Origin: Deltaproteobacteria bacterium
Lineage (GTDB): Bacteria; Desulfobacterota; Deferrisomatia; Deferrisomatales; Deferrisomataceae
NCBI GenBank assembly: GCA_013152215.1
Contig: JAADGT010000150.1
Span: 1-12,538, forward strand
Reading direction: 5' to 3'
DNA: 12,538 nucleotides
The notes under the pieces are model-generated. The model ran no database searches and had not been told where the DNA came from. It was given only the letters and a program-made list of their open reading frames with translations. This document shows positions 6,801 to 12,538 of this stretch, one piece after another. The translations under genes and the position numbers were made by a program. Position 1 is the first letter of the stretch. The number at the start of each line of letters is the position of its first letter.

Positions 6801-7767
6801 ACCACGCCCCGAGCCAGGTCAACCCCACGCACAGCACCGCCAGACCGGCCACGGCCGCCTCCCACCGGGCGGTCCGCCGCCACGAAGCCAGGGCCGCATC
6901 GCGATCCCTGGCCACCACGAGACCCCAGCCGGCCTCCGAGATCCACCGCACCGCCGCGATCACCCGATGGCCGCCCGGCCCCAGGAACGAGCCCTCGATC
7001 TCCCGGCTCTCCAGGGCCGCCTCCACCACCGAGCCGGGCCGGGCCTCGGTGTAGCGGACCGGGTCCCCCGGGCCGGGGCGGATCACCTCGGCACCGGCGC
7101 CGCCCTCCGGGCGCCGCCGCACCAGGTACACATCGACCTCGGCCGAGTCGGGCTCGGTCCTCAAGAGGGGAAACAGGGTGGAGCGGGCCTCCAGGTATAC
7201 CCCCACCACCCCCAGGACGGGGGCGTCGACAGGTCGATCGGCCGGGTCGGCCCGTCGGAACACCGGGGCCAGGATGCCGATCATGGGCTCGCCGGCCGGG
7301 CCGAAATGGAGGTCGTGCACCAGAACCCGATGCTCTCGGGCCACCCGGCGCACCGCCGGCGGAACGGAGGGATAGGGGGGCGCGCTGCCCTCCCCGTCCA
7401 GAAGCAGATCCCCCTGGGGCGTGAACAGGTAGGCGCCGAGAACCCCCCCGAACAGGCGCAGGTTGGTGAGGTGGAGCCGCGGATGGGCCAGGGCTGCTCC
7501 CTTGGGGCAGGTCTCCGCGACGCACAGGTTCACCAGGTCTGGGTCCCAGGCCAGCACCTGGGCGTCGGCCCGCCGCTCGGCCAGCCACGCCAGCAGCGAG
7601 GCCTTTCGGGCGTCGGCCACCGAGGCCAGCCGGGACCGGAGCCGGGCTTCGTACTCCTCGAGCTCGGCGGCCCGTTTCCAGAGAAACGTCCCCACCCCGG
7701 CCGCCACCGCCAGCACCAGGACGACGCCCCCCCAGACCCACCACGACCGAGACCGTCGAAAGATCAA
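3862..7767 (-). CDS. Membrane hybrid histidine kinase: periplasmic sensor, PAS, two GAF, PAS, kinase core, receiver
   Basis: This 1301-residue kinase senses a signal and passes phosphate from its own His to its own receiver. A membrane helix at about 11-30 and a second at about 304-326 enclose a roughly 270-residue periplasmic sensor, probably of Cache type, with a Cys pair at C82/C87. Then come PAS (about 340-455, ending in LRDITERKR), GAF (about 468-625), GAF (about 645-795) and PAS (about 805-925, FDVTERRA). HisKA has phosphoacceptor His948 in GGVAHDFNNLL. The ATPase domain shows N1056/N1060, DTGTGI (1092-1097) and KGTGLGL (1117-1123). The C-terminal receiver has acidic EDD (1183-1185), phosphoacceptor Asp1228 (VTDVVMPGM) and Lys1276. 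The start is TTG at 7767, supported by GAGGAA six bases upstream and by the membrane helix that follows directly. It has its own 263-bp leader region and no downstream partner, so it is probably a single-gene unit. No HPt protein to take phosphate from its receiver is encoded nearby. Confidence 0.95.
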   Translation of the reverse strand: MIFRRSRSWWVWGGVVLVLAVAAGVGTFLWKRAAELEEYEARLRSRLASVADARKASLLAWLAERRADAQVLAWDPDLVNLCVAETCPKGAALAHPRLHLTNLRLFGGVLGAYLFTPQGDLLLDGEGSAPPYPSVPPAVRRVAREHRVLVHDLHFGPAGEPMIGILAPVFRRADPADRPVDAPVLGVVGVYLEARSTLFPLLRTEPDSAEVDVYLVRRRPEGGAGAEVIRPGPGDPVRYTEARPGSVVEAALESREIEGSFLGPGGHRVIAAVRWISEAGWGLVVARDRDAALASWRRTARWEAAVAGLAVLCVGLTWLGAWWAWAGRRHRHLLEEVRTSEERLQALARGSEDAVFLKDTEGRYEMVNPVGARLLGVSPEAAMGRRPRDFLPPESAAMVEAHDREVLRTGRPVQGEEVFPVGGENRVFLASRIPIRDASGVIRGVAGVLRDITERKRWETELARRAQRLDGLYRLASQLTLAQNEEDVLHAVSEGALGAFGATAATLYRLDEERDHLFLAAGKNLPLAFRNRFGRIPRDHGVTGRVLEAETVLVVEDYRSHPAAVPEAADLLGVGAVAAVPLRAEGRTLGVLTLMFPAGRTFSGDDREALETLGHMAGVALERVAALEAFRAEARVRRRAEERLRRLHEATAAFTGPELFRAVVTALAREFGARAALLSRVDLEQGTGEPLAAVVGGRPVARPAFALNDTPCGEVAARNDLVVFERGLREAFPGSEFFREHELEAYAGFPVTDSAGRVIGIVCVFHDRPLRVGEAERELLALYARRVGGELERLRTETRLAETRRALSTLIDNLPGAAYRCGCEPSRAPVEFLSPGATRVFGESDPVVLGDPSRGLAEPVVPEDRARVWREIVAAVARGEPYEVEYRVQDAGGGLRWVLDVGRAVEGPAGRRLEGILFDVTERRALEAQLTYSQRMEALGRLAGGVAHDFNNLLTAVSGYAEMVGRRVRGDEKGERAAREILKAVDRAAELTRQLLTFSRRQKVEPRVLRLNEALRDLTGMLERLLGEDVRLHLELGSGVGTVRADPGQLEQVVLNLVVNARDAMPRGGDLWVRTLRGVDGGRPVAVIEVEDTGTGIDPAVVDHIFEPFFTTKGEEKGTGLGLATVYGIVSQAGGRIDVVSRPGEGSLFRVLWPSADAPAAESPAEAPETVTAGGGRTVALVEDDPAVRDLAAECLRDLGYRVLAFASGEEAEKGLADEARLDLLVTDVVMPGMRGPELLARLRDRWPGLPAVLVSGHAGDQVGDLEMEGALFLHKPFRLADLETAVSRALGHGIQAAGGG

Positions 7768-7890
7768 GAACGATTCCTCGCCGAGCGGTTGAGGGGAGCG
7801 GGGTGGGCGTTATCCCCCACCCGCCGGGGGCACGCGCGTTCTCCCCCTCCGCCGCGTTCGCCCATCCGGCCGACGGCCGGCCGTCCGGTT

Positions 7891-7917
7891 CCCCGAGGAA
7901 ATGGTCTTTCCCCGGGG
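7891..7917 (-). other. Strong hairpin in the leader of the membrane kinase
   Basis: On the minus strand an 11-base arm CCCCGGGGAAA pairs with TTTCCTCGGGG across the 5-base loop GACCA. As RNA read on the minus strand the one non-identical position becomes a G-U pair, so the stem is unbroken. On the plus strand the same position would be an A-C mismatch, which favours minus-strand RNA. No U-run follows, so a simple intrinsic terminator is unlikely. Confidence 0.5.
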
Positions 7918-7963
7918 GTTGGGGCCGGCGGACCGGTGGACGAGCCCAGTGCCGCCCCGCCTC

Positions 7964-8002
7964 TGCATCCGCGGTCTAAGGACTTCCTCCGTCCTCGATG
8001 CA
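7964..8002 (-). other. Two-part hairpin just after the HD-GYP gene
   Basis: Outer arms TGCATC/GATGCA (7964-7969 with 7997-8002) enclose an inner stem AGGAC/GTCCT (7979-7983 with 7991-7995) with a 7-base loop. On the minus strand it begins 28 bases after the HD-GYP stop. It could mark the 3' end of that operon or be part of a structured leader for the kinase. No known RNA family was recognised. Confidence 0.4.
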
Positions 8003-8030
8003 AGCCCCATTCCTCCCGTGGGAGCGTCCG

Positions 8031-9338
8031 TCAGGCCCCGGCTGGGGGGGTGCGGTACACGTATGCGTAGGGGTCCGTGGGGTAGAGCTCGCGGAAGTTG
8101 CGGATCTTCTCGAGGTACGACGACCGGATGGGCTCGTCCTTGGGCACCAGGAGGATTCCGCTCTGGGTGCGCAGGTCCCGGGACAGGATCATCCCTTCCC
8201 GCAGCTCGTCCAGGGGCACCTTGCGCTCGCGGGTGGAGTCGTAGGCGTCGCGACGCTCCTCGAGCACGTCGAGCAGGGCGTTGAACACGGCCCCGTCGAA
8301 ATGCCGCCCCACCTGGCGGTCCATGGCCTCCAGCACCAACCGCTCCTCGGCGCCCTTGCGCATCCCCCCGCGGGTGAGGCGGTCGTAGGCGTCGATCACC
8401 CGGATCACGCGGGCGGCCACGGGGATCTCGTCGCCCGCCAGGCCGTCCGGAAACCCCGAGCCGTCCACGTTCTCGTGGTGGTGGCGCACCGCCCGGGCCA
8501 CCCCCGCCAGCCCGTCGATCACCTGGATCTGTCCCTCTCCGATGACCGGGTGCTTGCGCACCTCCTCCCGATCGGCCGAGCCCAGGTGGGCCGGGTCCTT
8601 CAGGAGCACCGCGTCGGGCAGACCGATCTTTCCGATGTCGTGGAGCAGTGCGGCCACGATGGCGTCCTGCACGGTTTCCTTCTCCCTCACCCCGAGCTTG
8701 GTGCACACCTTGGGCACCAGCCCGGCCACCCGCCGGCAGTGGGCTCCCAGGGTCTGGTTGCGCAGGTCCAGGAGGCTCGCGAACGCCTTGATGGTGGCGA
8801 GGTTCTGCTTGCGCAGGCTCTCGTTGAGCTCCTCCGACATCTTCAGGGCCATCTGGAGCTCGTTGGTGCGCTCGCGCACGCGCCGCTCCAAGGTGGCGTT
8901 GAGCTCGCGCAGCTCCTCGTTCTGGCGGCGCACCTGCTCCTGGAGGGCCGCGTGCTCGCGTTTCAGGTCCAGCTCGGCCAAGGCTTCGGCCACCACCTCC
9001 AACAGGGCCTGGTCGTCCCAAGGTTTTGGCAGGAACCGATACACCCGGCCGTCGTTGATCGCCTCCATGGCTGCGGCCACGTCGGCGTACCCGGTCAGGA
9101 TGATCCGCACCGCCTCGGGCCGGATCTCCCGAGCCCGGGCCAGGAGCTCGGTGCCGGTCATGCCGGGCATCCGCTGGTCGGACAGGATGAGGGACACGGG
9201 CCGATCCGCCAGGATCTCGAGCGCCTCCCGGCCGCTTCGGGCCGTGAGGATCTCGTGGTCGGTCCGGTGGAACAGGCGGGCGAGGGCCTTGAGGATGTTC
9301 TCCTCGTCGTCCACGAACAAGAGGGTGTGCCGGGCCAT
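8031..9338 (-). CDS. Response regulator with HD-GYP domain, c-di-GMP phosphodiesterase (RpfG-like)
   Basis: A 435-residue cytoplasmic regulator. The receiver domain (about 5-122) has acidic D10/D11, phosphoacceptor Asp54 (LSDQRMPGMTG) and Lys105 (KPWDD). A long charged coiled coil at about 125-178 leads to the HD-GYP domain (about 180-370). That domain shows H200, His233-Asp234 (LLHDIGK), H263 (KHPVIGE), the motif HHENVDGSGFP (287-297) and Asp316. The signature is GFP rather than GYP, and the usual D-R-P-Y segment after the last metal Asp reads GGMR, so this is a slightly divergent member; the metal ligands look complete. The family hydrolyses the second messenger c-di-GMP, lowering its level to affect motility, biofilm and related processes. 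A further 65-residue C-terminal extension (about 371-435) is not assigned. ATG at 9338 has GGGAGG 8 bases upstream and lies 3 bp after the REC-PAS stop. It is the last gene and the only catalytic output of the three-gene operon. Confidence 0.95.
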   Translation of the reverse strand: MARHTLLFVDDEENILKALARLFHRTDHEILTARSGREALEILADRPVSLILSDQRMPGMTGTELLARAREIRPEAVRIILTGYADVAAAMEAINDGRVYRFLPKPWDDQALLEVVAEALAELDLKREHAALQEQVRRQNEELRELNATLERRVRERTNELQMALKMSEELNESLRKQNLATIKAFASLLDLRNQTLGAHCRRVAGLVPKVCTKLGVREKETVQDAIVAALLHDIGKIGLPDAVLLKDPAHLGSADREEVRKHPVIGEGQIQVIDGLAGVARAVRHHHENVDGSGFPDGLAGDEIPVAARVIRVIDAYDRLTRGGMRKGAEERLVLEAMDRQVGRHFDGAVFNALLDVLEERRDAYDSTRERKVPLDELREGMILSRDLRTQSGILLVPKDEPIRSSYLEKIRNFRELYPTDPYAYVYRTPPAGA

Positions 9339-9341
9339 GGA

Positions 9342-10067
9342 TCACGCCTCCCCGATGAGGAACACCGTTCCTTGCCACCCCGGCGCCTCCACCCCGGCGG
9401 ACGCGGCCACCCGGACCCCCTCGGGGGCTCGCCACGGGGCTCCCAGCCGAACCGCATCCCCCAGCCGCTTCCGCGCCGCGCGGTTGGCCAAGGCAACGGT
9501 ACCGTCGGCCCCCACCGCCACAAGGGCCGCCGGCGCCATCTCCAGGAGCGCACAGGCCAGTCCGGCGCTGCGGGCCTCGAGCCCCTGGCGGATCGTCAGC
9601 TCCAGGCATCGGTTGATCGCGGCGAGCTCGGCGTTCTGGGCCTCCACCTGCGCCCGAAGCACCTCGTTCTGGCGCCTCAGGGCCACCCCTTCGGCCGCCT
9701 CGGCCACCGAGGTCCGCAGCACCTCGTCGTCCCACGGCTTGGTCAGGAACTTGTAGATCGCCCCCTCGTTGACCGCCTCGATCACGGCGTTCACATCCGT
9801 GTGGCCGGAGAGCACGATCCGCACGCACTGGGGCCACACCGCCCGCAGCCGCCGGAGGAGCTCCACCCCCGTCATCCCCGGCATCCGCTGGTCGGAGACC
9901 ACCACGTCGTAGGGGCCGTCGCGCTCGAACACCTCCAGGGCCTCGGCCCCCGAGCGGGCGAACCCCAAGGTCCACGGCTCCCTGCGGAACAGACGGCGCA
10001 ACGCCCGCAGTACGTTCTCCTCGTCGTCCACGAACAGGATACGGGGTCGGTCGGCCTCAAACGTCAT
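9342..10067 (-). CDS. Response regulator with receiver and degenerate PAS-like C-terminus
   Basis: A 241-residue cytoplasmic protein. The receiver (about 8-125) has acidic D14/D15, phosphoacceptor Asp59 (VSDQRMPGMTG) and Lys110 (TKPWDD), closely matching the receiver of the next gene. A coiled coil at about 130-160 is followed by a short PAS-like segment (about 170-238) with the pattern PAALVAVGADGTVALANRAA. There is no DNA-binding or enzymatic output domain, so it may act as a phosphate carrier, a sink or a protein-interaction adaptor between the kinase and the HD-GYP regulator. Two start codons are adjacent, GTG at 10070 and ATG at 10067. ATG is preferred because GAGGGG then lies 6 bases upstream. 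The start overlaps the end of the kinase gene by 11 bp (14 with GTG), and its stop is 3 bp before the HD-GYP start, so the three genes form a coupled operon. Confidence 0.92.
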   Translation of the reverse strand: MTFEADRPRILFVDDEENVLRALRRLFRREPWTLGFARSGAEALEVFERDGPYDVVVSDQRMPGMTGVELLRRLRAVWPQCVRIVLSGHTDVNAVIEAVNEGAIYKFLTKPWDDEVLRTSVAEAAEGVALRRQNEVLRAQVEAQNAELAAINRCLELTIRQGLEARSAGLACALLEMAPAALVAVGADGTVALANRAARKRLGDAVRLGAPWRAPEGVRVAASAGVEAPGWQGTVFLIGEA

Positions 10068-12093
10068 CACGTGCCCCTCGCTCCTCGGCCCCGGGCGGCA
10101 CCAGGGGCAGAACCACCCGGAAGGTGCTGCCCTCGCCCGGCGTGCTCTCCACCCGAATCTCTCCGCCGTGGGCGCGGACGATCCCCGCCGCCAGGTGCAG
10201 CCCCAGGCCGGTGCCCTTTCCCACCGGCTTCGTGGTGAAGAACGGATCGAAGATCTTTCGCAGGTGCTCGGGGGGGATGCCCACGCCGGTGTCCGAGATC
10301 TCCACCACGACCCGATCGCCCTCCTGCCGGGTCGTCACCCGAACCCTGCCGCGGCCCTGCCCCTTCTCCTTGACGGCGTGGGCCGCGTTCACGAGGAGGT
10401 TCAGGAACACCTGGTTGAGCTGCTGGGGCCGGCACAGCACCTGGGGCAACTCCCCGAAGTCCCGCTCCACGTCGCAGTCGTACTTGAGCTCGTTCCAGGC
10501 GATGTTGAGGGTGCTCTCGAGGCATCGGTTGAGGTCGGCGTACTCCCAGTCGTCCCCGCCGGGATGGCTGAACGTCTTGAGGTCGGTCACGATCTTGCGG
10601 ATCCGCTCCGCCCCCTCCCGGCAGTCGGCCACGATCTCGGCCACGTCCTCCAGCAGGAAGTCCAGGTCGGCCTCCTGTCGGGCCCGCAGGTAGGCCTCCC
10701 ACGCCTCGCGGGGGTCCATCCGGCCGTCCAAGGCCGAAGCGGCCAGATCCGAGGAGCGGCGGCCGAACCGGTCCAGGTCGGAGGCGTACTCGGCCAGGCG
10801 GTTCAGGTTGGAGAGGATGAAGCCCACGGGGTTGTTGATCTCGTGGGCGATGCCCGCGGCCAGCTGGCCCACGCTGGCCATCTTCTCACTCTGGGCGAGA
10901 CGGTGTTCCAGCTCCCGCTCCGCAGTGATGTCCTGATACCGGATCACCACCTGCTCCACCCGGCCCCGTTTGAAGATGGGAAACAGACGGATCTGGAAGA
11001 TGGCGCCCGCCCGGTCGTGGTGCTCGGCCTGGGCCGGCTCGCCCGTTGCGAACACATCCCTCACCAAGGCCCCCACCCGGTCCGGGGCCCCGGGCGCGCC
11101 CACCTCGGAGAGGGCGTGGCCCAGCAGGTCCTCGAACGGCCGCTTGACCATGTGGGAGAAGGCCCGGTTGGCCCGGGCGATCCGGCCGTCGCGCCCCACC
11201 ACGGCCGTGGGATCGGTGATCGAGTCGAACACCGCCTCGATCTCCTGCTTGGCCTGGAACACCCGGATCTCCAGGTCCTTCTTCTCGGTGACGTCGATGA
11301 ACGATGCGACGCACCCGGACTCCCCTTCCTCGATCCGGACCTCCTCGCAGGACCACAGGAGCTGACGCCGGAGCCCCCACCGGTCCCGTACCTCGAGCTC
11401 CCGGTTCCGGCACCGGGGGCCCCCTCCCTCGGCGACCGCGCAGCCGCTGCCCCGACAGGGGACCCCCACGTCCTCGGCCCGGGCGCCCACCAGTTGCCCC
11501 TGCTCCATCCCGAGGATCGTCGCTGCTGCGCGGTTGGCCCGGGTGACGGTTCCCTCCCCGTCCACGGCCAGCACCCCGGCCGGCAGGGCGTCGAGCAGGC
11601 TCTCCAGGAACGCGCCGGTGCGGGCGAGCTCACGGGACTGGTCCCGTACCATGCGCTCCAGCTCGGTTCGAAACGCTTCGTTCTCCTGGACCAGCCGCCG
11701 ATACGCCAGGGCCTGGTCCACGGCGTTGCGCAGAACCGGTGCGGGGAACGGCTTGACCAGGAACCGAAATACCTCGGCCCGGGTGGTGGCCTCCTCCGCG
11801 ATCCGGGGGTCCACCACGCCGGTGTAGAGGATCCGCACCACCCCAGGCCAACGGTCCCGAACCTCGGCCAACAGGTCTACCCCCGTGGTCTCCGGCATGG
11901 CGTGGTCGCACACGACCACGTCCACTGGGTCGGCCTCCAGCAGCCGGCGGGCCTCGGCCGCGCTGCCGGCACCGATCACCCGGTAGCCCGCAGGCTCCAG
12001 GAACCCCCGACAGATCGTCACGATGCTCGGTTCGTCGTCTACGACCAGGACCGTGGGGCCCTGGTCGGGGTTCGAAACGCTCTGGGATGCCAT
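10057..12093 (-). CDS. Cytoplasmic histidine kinase with N-terminal receiver and two PAS domains
   Basis: A 678-residue protein without membrane segments. The receiver is at the N-terminus (about 14-130), with D19/D20, phosphoacceptor Asp63 (VCDHAMPETTG) and Lys114. A linker helix (130-160) leads to PAS1 (about 162-272). PAS1 carries cysteines C213, C218, C228, C249 and C261 and ends in FIDVTEKKD. PAS2 spans about 283-395 (YQDITAERE). HisKA has phosphoacceptor His417 in GIAHEINNPVGF, with a longer than usual helical region up to the His-kinase ATPase domain. That domain shows N565/N569, DTGVGI (601-606) and KGTGLGL (626-632). The chosen ATG at 12093 has GGAGG 5 bases upstream and puts the receiver close to the N-terminus. 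The frame is open to 12126 with ATG at 12123 and a weaker site, so 10 or 11 extra residues are possible. It is first in the operon with the two receiver proteins. The N-terminal receiver suggests it can itself be controlled by another kinase. Confidence 0.94.
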   Translation of the reverse strand: MASQSVSNPDQGPTVLVVDDEPSIVTICRGFLEPAGYRVIGAGSAAEARRLLEADPVDVVVCDHAMPETTGVDLLAEVRDRWPGVVRILYTGVVDPRIAEEATTRAEVFRFLVKPFPAPVLRNAVDQALAYRRLVQENEAFRTELERMVRDQSRELARTGAFLESLLDALPAGVLAVDGEGTVTRANRAAATILGMEQGQLVGARAEDVGVPCRGSGCAVAEGGGPRCRNRELEVRDRWGLRRQLLWSCEEVRIEEGESGCVASFIDVTEKKDLEIRVFQAKQEIEAVFDSITDPTAVVGRDGRIARANRAFSHMVKRPFEDLLGHALSEVGAPGAPDRVGALVRDVFATGEPAQAEHHDRAGAIFQIRLFPIFKRGRVEQVVIRYQDITAERELEHRLAQSEKMASVGQLAAGIAHEINNPVGFILSNLNRLAEYASDLDRFGRRSSDLAASALDGRMDPREAWEAYLRARQEADLDFLLEDVAEIVADCREGAERIRKIVTDLKTFSHPGGDDWEYADLNRCLESTLNIAWNELKYDCDVERDFGELPQVLCRPQQLNQVFLNLLVNAAHAVKEKGQGRGRVRVTTRQEGDRVVVEISDTGVGIPPEHLRKIFDPFFTTKPVGKGTGLGLHLAAGIVRAHGGEIRVESTPGEGSTFRVVLPLVPPGAEERGARDDV

Positions 12094-12273
12094 GTCCCCC
12101 TCCGGTGTGGGATGTCGGTACATCACCGGATCCCCTTTCGGCAGGGGGAGACCTGGGCTTGAGGGGAGACGCGACGGAAGAAGGGGGGAAGCCCCTCAGG
12201 CCCCTGCGGGGCCCGGCAACGGGGAGGGTAACGTTCGTAGGGCCGGGCCCATCGCCGGCGGCGGGGCATGGGT

Positions 12274-12308
12274 TTCAGGGGCCAGAATTCAGGGGACAGA
12301 AGCCAGAA
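12274..12308. repeat. Degenerate tandem array of 7-bp units
   Basis: Five consecutive heptamers on the plus strand read TTCAGGG, GCCAGAA, TTCAGGG, GACAGAA, GCCAGAA. On the minus strand each unit contains the core CTG. The array includes a 14-bp direct repeat with one mismatch. The same motif occurs inverted nearby as CCCCTGAA at 12366-12373. Short CTG-core heptamers of this kind look like intergenic repeats seen in related genomes, but that is recalled and unchecked. Confidence 0.5.
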
Positions 12309-12354
12309 GAAGGACAAGGCCACCGTGGCCAAAACGACGTCGTGGGACCACGAC
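12309..12354 (-). terminator. Tandem hairpins, probable terminator of the upstream kinase unit
   Basis: On the minus strand GTCGTGG-TC-CCACGAC (12339-12354) is followed by GTCGTTTT. Then comes GGCCAC-G-GTGGCC (12318-12330), followed by a T-rich tail (TTGTCCTTCTTCT). Both hairpins lie about 100-140 bases after the stop of the kinase at 12457. Stem plus T-rich tail fits intrinsic termination, although the tails are short and the loops are tight. Confidence 0.4.
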
Positions 12355-12410
12355 CCGTCCACTGACCCCTGAACCCCCTGCCCCCCGGCTCCGATGTCGG
12401 GGCGAGCTTT

Positions 12411-12431
12411 CGACCGACGACCGACGACCGA
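12411..12431. repeat. Three perfect tandem copies of CGACCGA
   Basis: The 7-bp unit CGACCGA is repeated three times without change, beginning at 12411, 12418 and 12425. The array lies 25 bp after the stop of the upstream kinase. Its 7-bp period matches that of the second array at 12274-12308 although the unit is different. Confidence 0.75.
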
Positions 12432-12456
12432 AGTTACTGGGAAGGTGGGATCGGGG

Positions 12457-12538
12457 TCACCGAACCGGCCCGGCTCGGGGAACCCTCAGGACGAACACGC
12501 TGCCGCCGCCGGCCCGGGGCCGATAGGACACGGTGCCG
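12457..12538 (-). CDS. C-terminal end of a histidine kinase (5' part outside window)
   Basis: Only the last 26 residues and the TGA stop are visible. They read GTVSY, then a basic/Gly-rich loop, then GGGSVFVLRVP and a short tail. This is the usual end of a histidine-kinase ATPase domain, where a Gly-Gly-Ser-x-Phe strand is followed by a hydrophobic strand and a terminal Pro. The fragment is short, so the assignment rests on this motif and on the surrounding signalling genes. It is transcribed towards the three-gene operon and separated from it by 363 bp with repeats and hairpins. Confidence 0.6.
   Translation of the reverse strand, partial: GTVSYRPRAGGGSVFVLRVPRAGPVR

Larger units (their letters stand above)
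7768..8030. other. Non-coding, hairpin-rich gap between HD-GYP gene and membrane kinase gene
   Basis: This 263-bp stretch holds no convincing gene. It contains several inverted repeats: GGGTGGG/CCCACCC (7801-7807 with 7816-7822), CCGGCCG-A-CGGCCGG (7866-7880), an 11-bp stem (7891-7917), a two-part hairpin (7964-8002) and CTCCC-GT-GGGAG (8013-8024). It follows the stop of the HD-GYP gene and precedes the TTG start of the kinase on the same strand. It should therefore hold both the end signal of one unit and the promoter or leader of the next. I could not recognise a clear -35/-10 pair, a sigma54 site or a known riboswitch. Confidence 0.6.
12094..12456. other. Non-coding gap between two kinase genes
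   Basis: This 363-bp stretch has no convincing gene. Reading along the minus strand from the upstream kinase stop, it holds a 3-copy 7-bp repeat (12411-12431), tandem hairpins (12318-12354), a degenerate 7-bp repeat array (12274-12308), and a GGCCCC-TGC-GGGGCC hairpin (12199-12213) about 100 bases before the kinase start. The promoter of the three-gene operon should lie in its left half, but I see no convincing -35/-10 or sigma54 site there. Confidence 0.6.

Noticed and set aside
7964..8002. tRNA or RNase P-like fragment suggested by a GGAGGAAGTCC string
   Set aside because: No cloverleaf, no T-loop sequence, and none of the other conserved RNase P RNA segments are present nearby.
7764..8003. 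Possible 79-residue minus-strand gene in the hairpin-rich gap
   Set aside because: The product is Arg/Gly/Pro-rich with no motif, would overlap the kinase start and its ribosome site, and the region is full of inverted repeats.
7768..8030. c-di-GMP (GEMM) riboswitch next to the HD-GYP operon
   Set aside because: Looked for on both strands because of the c-di-GMP context; the conserved GEMM core sequences were not found.
4456..8070. Several long plus-strand frames opposite the membrane kinase (for example 4456-6354 and 6562-8070)
   Set aside because: Same compositional artefact: no domain-like sequence, while the minus strand carries a complete kinase with all motifs.
12123..12362. Possible small minus-strand membrane protein in the repeat-containing gap
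   Set aside because: Its hydrophobic segment comes from translating the CTG-core heptamer repeats; there is no good ribosome site and the start of the operon kinase overlaps its end.
12094..12456. CRISPR-like array or insertion-sequence ends
   Set aside because: The repeat units are only 7 bp with no spacers, and there is no transposase gene or matching terminal repeat with target duplication.

Overview
This is a very GC-rich window (roughly 70% by eye) with GTG and TTG starts, tight gene packing and many long spurious antisense frames. An argS gene directly followed by a membrane-anchored, probably SPOR-type protein, together with many multi-sensor kinases and REC/HD-GYP regulators, suggests a high-GC member of the former Deltaproteobacteria (Desulfobacterota/Desulfuromonadota, Deferrisoma-like). 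That placement is an inference from gene style, not from a marker.

Layout, left to right. Positions 1-3033 hold a minus-strand run in the transcription order nitrilase-fold protein (2164-3033), 63-residue cysteine-rich protein (1976-2167), arginyl-tRNA synthetase argS (222-1889), and a membrane-anchored protein cut by the window edge (1-217). A good sigma70-like promoter for this run lies at 3090-3119. The only plus-strand gene, a creatininase-family metallohydrolase (3130-3852), diverges from it across a 96-bp intergenic region. It ends 9 bp from the convergent stop of a 1301-residue membrane hybrid histidine kinase (3862-7767, minus).

A 263-bp non-coding stretch with several strong hairpins (7768-8030) separates that kinase from a tight three-gene signalling operon on the minus strand. 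Its order of transcription is REC-PAS-PAS histidine kinase (10057-12093), REC-PAS regulator (9342-10067) and REC-HD-GYP c-di-GMP phosphodiesterase (8031-9338). A second non-coding stretch (12094-12456) holds two short arrays of 7-bp repeats and tandem hairpins. The window ends inside the C-terminus of another minus-strand histidine kinase (12457-12538).

How they may work together: in the three-gene operon one kinase core faces three receiver domains, and the only catalytic output is c-di-GMP breakdown. No HPt domain and no DNA-binding output domain is visible in the window. The large membrane kinase next door may feed the same or a separate output. The left part pairs a housekeeping gene (argS) with two amide-hydrolase-type proteins. 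The most unusual point is that the nitrilase-fold protein keeps its Glu and Lys but has Gly where the catalytic Cys should be.
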